Part shown: piece after piece, positions 20,220 through 23,858 of the stretch
Layout: every line of letters begins with the position of its first letter
Numbering within the stretch: the stretch's first letter is position 1
From: Bacteroidales bacterium
GTDB taxonomy: Bacteria > Bacteroidota > Bacteroidia > Bacteroidales > F082
NCBI GenBank assembly: GCA_017651645.1
Contig: JAGCCO010000023.1
Span: 1-23,858 of the forward strand
Direction of reading: 5' to 3'
DNA length: 23,858 nucleotides
Translations under genes and position numbers: made by a program
Notes under the pieces: model-generated
What the model saw: only the letters and a program-made list of their open reading frames with translations
What the model was told of the DNA's origin: nothing
The model's database searches: none

Positions 20220-20981
20220 TCATTCTTGCTCTTCACTTTTTTGATCTTTCTTATTGTCTTTCATGCTCCTAAGCTCTTCAAGATAGCTTGCTGTAATCAC
20301 GCCAGAGGGAAGCGCAATAACGGCCACGCCGAATAAGGACGACAACATGCTGACAAAACGGCCAATATCGGTAACTGGAGTCAAATCACCGTAGCCAACT
20401 GTCGTCAAAGTCACTGTAGACCAATACAATGCATCGAAAAAGTGTTTGAATGTAGGATCTCCTGTGTAGGGGTTGACATGGGGCTCCGCATTGAACATTA
20501 TCAAAGCCGTGAGAAACACGTAAAAGATAGCGACGCCTAGAACTGTCAACAAAACATTTTTCTCTTTTCTGACCACTCTGCCTAAAACCCGTACCTTGTC
20601 CGTATATCGGAAAAACTTGAACAAGCGAAGGACTTTCAGCAGTCTTGTGATTCGGAAAATCTTAAATCCTTTGGACAATAGACTAAAACCAGGAAGGATT
20701 GACAAAAGGTCGATAATAGCCCAAAACGTGAACGGATATACCACGAAAGACAGTTTGCCTTTCTCCAATCGTATATCGGCCGTAATCCAGCGGAGGATAT
20801 AGTCAATAATAAACAACGTAACAGTCACAATCTCAATGCAGCGGAAAACCGGATGGTCCTGCATAAACATAAGTGGAACAATGCTTACCGTAATGGCTAC
20901 CAACATCAAGATGTCGTATGCAATGCTAACCCTATCCCCAGCTTTTCCTTGTTCGATGATTTCGTAGATTCGCTTTCTCAT
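20220..20981 (-). CDS. Voltage-gated-type potassium channel (253 aa)
   Basis: This is a six-helix Kv-type potassium channel subunit, expected to form tetramers in the inner membrane. S1-S3 are hydrophobic segments at about 20-40, 48-67 and 82-100. S4 carries positive charges at every third position (R110, R113, K116, R119, K122, R125 in [17 protein letters not shown]), the classic voltage sensor. S5 (about 143-163) and S6 (about 207-232) flank the pore helix and the selectivity filter TVGYGD (194-199). The C-terminal tail is short and charged ([13 protein letters not shown]) with no RCK/TrkA-N domain, so gating is likely by voltage. The promoter box is at 20999-21006, divergent from valS. Confidence 0.92.
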   Translation of the reverse strand: MRKRIYEIIEQGKAGDRVSIAYDILMLVAITVSIVPLMFMQDHPVFRCIEIVTVTLFIIDYILRWITADIRLEKGKLSFVVYPFTFWAIIDLLSILPGFSLLSKGFKIFRITRLLKVLRLFKFFRYTDKVRVLGRVVRKEKNVLLTVLGVAIFYVFLTALIMFNAEPHVNPYTGDPTFKHFFDALYWSTVTLTTVGYGDLTPVTDIGRFVSMLSSLFGVAVIALPSGVITASYLEELRSMKDNKKDQKSEEQE

Positions 20982-20998
20982 TCGTCATTCTTTTCCTG

Positions 20999-21006
20999 CA
21001 AAAATA
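20999..21006 (-). promoter_or_regulatory. -7 promoter box for the potassium channel gene
   Basis: The minus strand reads TATTTTTG (TAnnTTTG), 17 bp before the start at 20981. No TTTG lies at the exact 19-21 bp distance. About 75 bp separate it from the divergent valS box. Confidence 0.45.
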
Positions 21007-21079
21007 GCCATTTCACCAAAACGAAACGCACAAATCCAGAAAAATCAAGATTATTTTACCGACTTCCCCGAAAAATCCC

Positions 21080-21087
21080 TACTTTTG
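21080..21087 (+). promoter_or_regulatory. -7 promoter box for valS
   Basis: TACTTTTG matches TAnnTTTG, 18 bp before the ATG at 21106. The box contains the TTG at 21085 that would otherwise extend the reading frame, so that TTG cannot be the start codon. The leader is only about 12-15 nt. Confidence 0.55.
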
Positions 21088-21105
21088 CGCTTCATTTTTA
21101 CGACT

Positions 21106-23784
21106 ATGGAAATCAGCAGCAAATACAGCCCTCAGGAAGTTGAAGGCAAATGGTACGAACACTGGATGGACAAGAACTACTTCCATTCCACCCCCGACGA
21201 ACGCGAACCTTATACCATCGTGATTCCGCCGCCGAATGTGACCGGCGTGCTTCACATGGGTCACATGATGAACAATACGATTCAGGACATCTTGATCCGC
21301 CGCGCCCGTATGCAGGGCAAGAATGCATGCTGGGTGCCCGGCACCGACCACGCCTCCATCGCCACCGAAGCTAAAGTGGTGAACAAGTTGGCGCAACAGG
21401 GCATCAAGAAAACTGACATCGGCCGCGAAGAGTTCCTCAAGCATGCTTGGGACTGGACCCACGAGCATGGCGGCATCATCCTCAAGCAGTTGCGTCGCTT
21501 AGGTTGCTCCTGCGACTGGGAACGCACCTCGTTCACCATGGACGACATCCGCTCGAAGAGTGTCATCCGCGCCTTCGTCGACCTCTACAACAAAGGCCTG
21601 ATTTACCGTGGTGTCCGTATGGTCAACTGGGACCCGAAGGCACTCACTGCCTTGAGCGACGAGGAAGTGGTCTTCAAGGACGAGCACAGCAAGCTGTTCT
21701 ACCTGCGCTACTACCTCCACGAGGATGACGGCACGGGTGCCACGGGTGCTGAAGGCGAAATCATCCACACCGATGAAAAAGGTCGCCGCTACGCCGTGGT
21801 GGCCACCACGCGTCCCGAGACCATCATGGGTGATACGGCCATGTGCATTAACCCCAATGACCCGAAGAATCAGTGGCTGCGCGGCAAGAAAGTCGTGGTG
21901 CCTCTGGTCAACCGCGTCATCCCCGTCATCGAGGACGACTATGTCGACATCGAGTTCGGTACGGGCTGCTTGAAGGTCACCCCTGCCCACGACGTTAACG
22001 ACTACATGCTGGGCGAGAAGCACAACCTGCAAAGCATCAATATCTTCAACGACGATGCCACTTTGAGCGAGGCTGCTGGCATGTACATTGGCATGAGCCG
22101 CGAAGACTGCCGCAAGCAGATCATCATCGACATGAAGGAGGCCAGTCTGTTGGAGAAGATCGAAGACTATAATAATAAGGTGGGTTACTCCGAGCGTACC
22201 AGCGTGCCAATCGAGCCGAAGCTTTCCATGCAGTGGTTCCTCAAGATGGAACACCTCGCCGACATCGCGCTGAAACCCGTGCTTAACGGTGACATCAAGT
22301 TCTATCCCGCAAAATACGTAAACCTCTACCGTCACTGGCTGGAGAACATCAAGGACTGGTGCATCAGCCGCCAGCTGTGGTGGGGCCATCAAATTCCGGC
22401 TTACTACCTGCCCGAAGGTGGTTTCGTTGTCGCAGAGACACCCGAAGAAGCCTTGAAACTCGCCATCGAGAAGACGGGGAACAAGAATTTGACCCTCAAC
22501 GACTTGCGCCAAGACGACGATGCTTTGGACACATGGTTCAGCTCATGGCTGTGGCCTTTGTCGCTCTTCAACGGCATCCTCGACCCCGACAACGCCGAGT
22601 TCAAGTACTACTACCCCACCAACGACCTCATCACCGCCCCCGACATCATCTTCTTCTGGGTGGCTCGTATGATTATGGCCGGCGAGGAATATCAGAACGA
22701 AGTGCCGTTCAAGAACGTGTACTTCACGGGTATCGTAAGAGATAAACTCGGTCGTAAGATGTCCAAGTCGTTGGGCAACTCGCCCGACCCGATTGAACTT
22801 ATTGACAAGTTCGGTGCCGATGGCGTACGCATGGGCATGATGCTCAGCGCCCCTGCCGGCAACGACATCCTCTTCGACGAGACCCTCTGCGAGCAAGGCC
22901 GTAACTTCTGCAACAAGATCTGGAACGCCTTGCGCCTAGTAAAAGGTTGGAACGTCGACGAAAACGCTGCGCAACCCGAGGCCGCCAAGATGGCCGTGAA
23001 GTGGTTTGACGCTCGTTTCAACCAAGTGTTGGCCGAGACCAACGACAACATCGAGAAGTACCGCTTAAGCGACGCCTTGATGGGTATCTACAAACTCACC
23101 TGGGACGACTTCTGCTCATGGTACCTTGAGATGGTGAAGGCCCCGCAAGGCCAAGGCGTTGATCGCGTGACTTACGACGCCACCATCAAGTTCTTCGAGA
23201 ACCTGATGCTGTTGCTACACCCCTTCATGCCGTTCATCACCGAGGAGATTTGGCATGCCATCGCCGAACGTAAAGAGGACGACGACATCATTATTGCCCA
23301 ACAGCCTAAGTTCCAAGGCTTTGACGCTGAAATCTTGAAGCAGTTCGAATTCACCCAGGAGGTCATCAACAACGTCCGCAAGGTGCGCAGCGATAAGAAC
23401 ATCGCTTTCCGCTTTGCCATCCAACTGGTAGTGAAGGGTACCGCCAACAAGGACTTTGACTGCGTCATTGCTAAGCTCTGCAACGTGAGCGAGGTGAGTT
23501 ATGTGGCTGAGGCTCCCGCTGGTGCTTTCGGTTTCCTCGTGGGCAGCACCGAGTTCTTCGTGCCGCTCACTGGCAGCGTTGATGTGGAGGCCGAGATCAA
23601 GAAGTTGGAAGAGGAACTGAAATACGCCCAAGGCTTCCTGAAGAGCGTTGAGGCCAAGCTCTCCAACGAACGCTTCGTTAGCGGTGCTCCTGCCGCCGTT
23701 GTCGACAAAGAACGCAAGAAGAAAGCCGATGCTGAAACAAAGATTGCTGTAATTGAGCAGCAATTGGCAGGGCTGAGGAAATAA
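21106..23784 (+). CDS. valS: Valine--tRNA ligase
   Basis: ValRS charges tRNA-Val with valine and edits mischarged threonine. The protein of 892 residues shows the class I signatures: HMGH (50-53) in [16 protein letters not shown] and KMSKS (551-555) in [14 protein letters not shown]. The CP1 editing domain lies between them ([33 protein letters not shown]). The anticodon-binding helical domain follows, and a C-terminal coiled-coil arm (about 825-892; [26 protein letters not shown]) typical of ValRS completes it. The start is ATG 21106 ([21 protein letters not shown]), matching family N-termini; the longer frame to TTG 21085 begins in the promoter. It is a monocistronic unit closed by a terminator at 23829-23851. 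Confidence 0.98.
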   Translation: MEISSKYSPQEVEGKWYEHWMDKNYFHSTPDEREPYTIVIPPPNVTGVLHMGHMMNNTIQDILIRRARMQGKNACWVPGTDHASIATEAKVVNKLAQQGIKKTDIGREEFLKHAWDWTHEHGGIILKQLRRLGCSCDWERTSFTMDDIRSKSVIRAFVDLYNKGLIYRGVRMVNWDPKALTALSDEEVVFKDEHSKLFYLRYYLHEDDGTGATGAEGEIIHTDEKGRRYAVVATTRPETIMGDTAMCINPNDPKNQWLRGKKVVVPLVNRVIPVIEDDYVDIEFGTGCLKVTPAHDVNDYMLGEKHNLQSINIFNDDATLSEAAGMYIGMSREDCRKQIIIDMKEASLLEKIEDYNNKVGYSERTSVPIEPKLSMQWFLKMEHLADIALKPVLNGDIKFYPAKYVNLYRHWLENIKDWCISRQLWWGHQIPAYYLPEGGFVVAETPEEALKLAIEKTGNKNLTLNDLRQDDDALDTWFSSWLWPLSLFNGILDPDNAEFKYYYPTNDLITAPDIIFFWVARMIMAGEEYQNEVPFKNVYFTGIVRDKLGRKMSKSLGNSPDPIELIDKFGADGVRMGMMLSAPAGNDILFDETLCEQGRNFCNKIWNALRLVKGWNVDENAAQPEAAKMAVKWFDARFNQVLAETNDNIEKYRLSDALMGIYKLTWDDFCSWYLEMVKAPQGQGVDRVTYDATIKFFENLMLLLHPFMPFITEEIWHAIAERKEDDDIIIAQQPKFQGFDAEILKQFEFTQEVINNVRKVRSDKNIAFRFAIQLVVKGTANKDFDCVIAKLCNVSEVSYVAEAPAGAFGFLVGSTEFFVPLTGSVDVEAEIKKLEEELKYAQGFLKSVEAKLSNERFVSGAPAAVVDKERKKKADAETKIAVIEQQLAGLRK

Positions 23785-23788
23785 AACA

Positions 23789-23816
23789 GTAGAGACGTAG
23801 CGCGCTACGTCTCTAC
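23789..23816. repeat. REP-like perfect palindrome after valS
   Basis: A perfect 28-bp palindrome GTAGAGACGTAGCG/CGCTACGTCTCTAC starts 5 bp after the valS stop. It shares arms with the element at 16623-16652. As RNA it would form a 12-14 bp stem upstream of the true terminator. Confidence 0.75.
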
Positions 23817-23828
23817 ATAATCATTAAT

Positions 23829-23851
23829 GCCGACATTCGTCGGCTTTTTTT
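23829..23851 (+). terminator. Rho-independent terminator of valS
   Basis: GCCGAC (23829-23834), a 4-base loop ATTC, GTCGGC (23839-23844) and a run of seven T residues. It follows the palindromic repeat and lies 45 bp after the stop codon. Confidence 0.85.
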
Positions 23852-23858
23852 GTTTATT

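Noticed and set aside
21085..21105. TTG start extending valS by seven codons
   Set aside because: The TTG is part of the -7 promoter box at 21080-21087, and family N-termini match the ATG at 21106.
21499..22512. Long open frame (337 codons) antisense to valS
   Set aside because: It mirrors the codon structure of the GC-rich valS gene; the translated sequence has no domain-like pattern, no promoter box, and is fully covered by a certain gene.

Overview
The window reads as a chromosomal segment from a member of the Bacteroidales, probably a gut or rumen lineage. The case rests on Bacteroidetes-type promoters (a TAnnTTTG -7 box before many genes, no Shine-Dalgarno signals), SPII lipoproteins, a protein with a type IX secretion (T9SS) sorting domain, a DUF4249-like lipoprotein remnant and an OMP_b-brl_3-type outer-membrane receptor. 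No rRNA, tRNA, CRISPR array, transposase or phage gene was seen. No gene-free stretch exceeds 300 bases; the longest are 6110-6398 (promoter and leader of the receptor gene) and 10671-10879 (AT-rich dnaA promoter region).

Layout. (1) Positions 65-8153, all on the minus strand, form an envelope/surface region. In transcription order it holds a membrane-tethered TPR regulator with a LuxR-type HTH, a large CarboxypepD_reg/plug/beta-barrel receptor, a T9SS-sorted Ig-like protein, a small outer-membrane barrel, a decayed DUF4249-barrel gene fusion and two small lipoproteins. (2) Positions 8190-13066 are housekeeping genes: prmC (minus), then on the plus strand an EamA/DMT permease overlapping an IMPACT/YigZ protein, dnaA, and an RsmI-like methylase. 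(3) Positions 13074-14195 hold an orphan AAA ATPase whose promoter is framed by a perfect 14-bp inverted repeat. (4) Positions 14289-16590 are a queF-queC-queD-queE operon for preQ1 (queuosine precursor) synthesis. (5) Positions 16671-20981 hold two tandem POT peptide transporters and a Kv-type potassium channel. (6) Positions 21106-23784 are valS, followed by a palindromic repeat and a rho-independent terminator.

The genes are mostly ordinary. What stands out is the repeat landscape. Palindromic elements are embedded in frame in two neighbouring genes (the TPR regulator and prmC). Dispersed GTAGAGACG...CGTCTCTAC palindromes occur twice. A 135-bp MITE-like folded element lies inside the que operon. 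Phased 7-bp tandem repeats fill three intergenic spacers and even supply stop codons. The other points of interest are the one-piece membrane-to-DNA regulator next to the surface locus and the fused, frameshifted remnant at 971-1831. No clearly new multi-gene defence or biosynthetic system could be supported.
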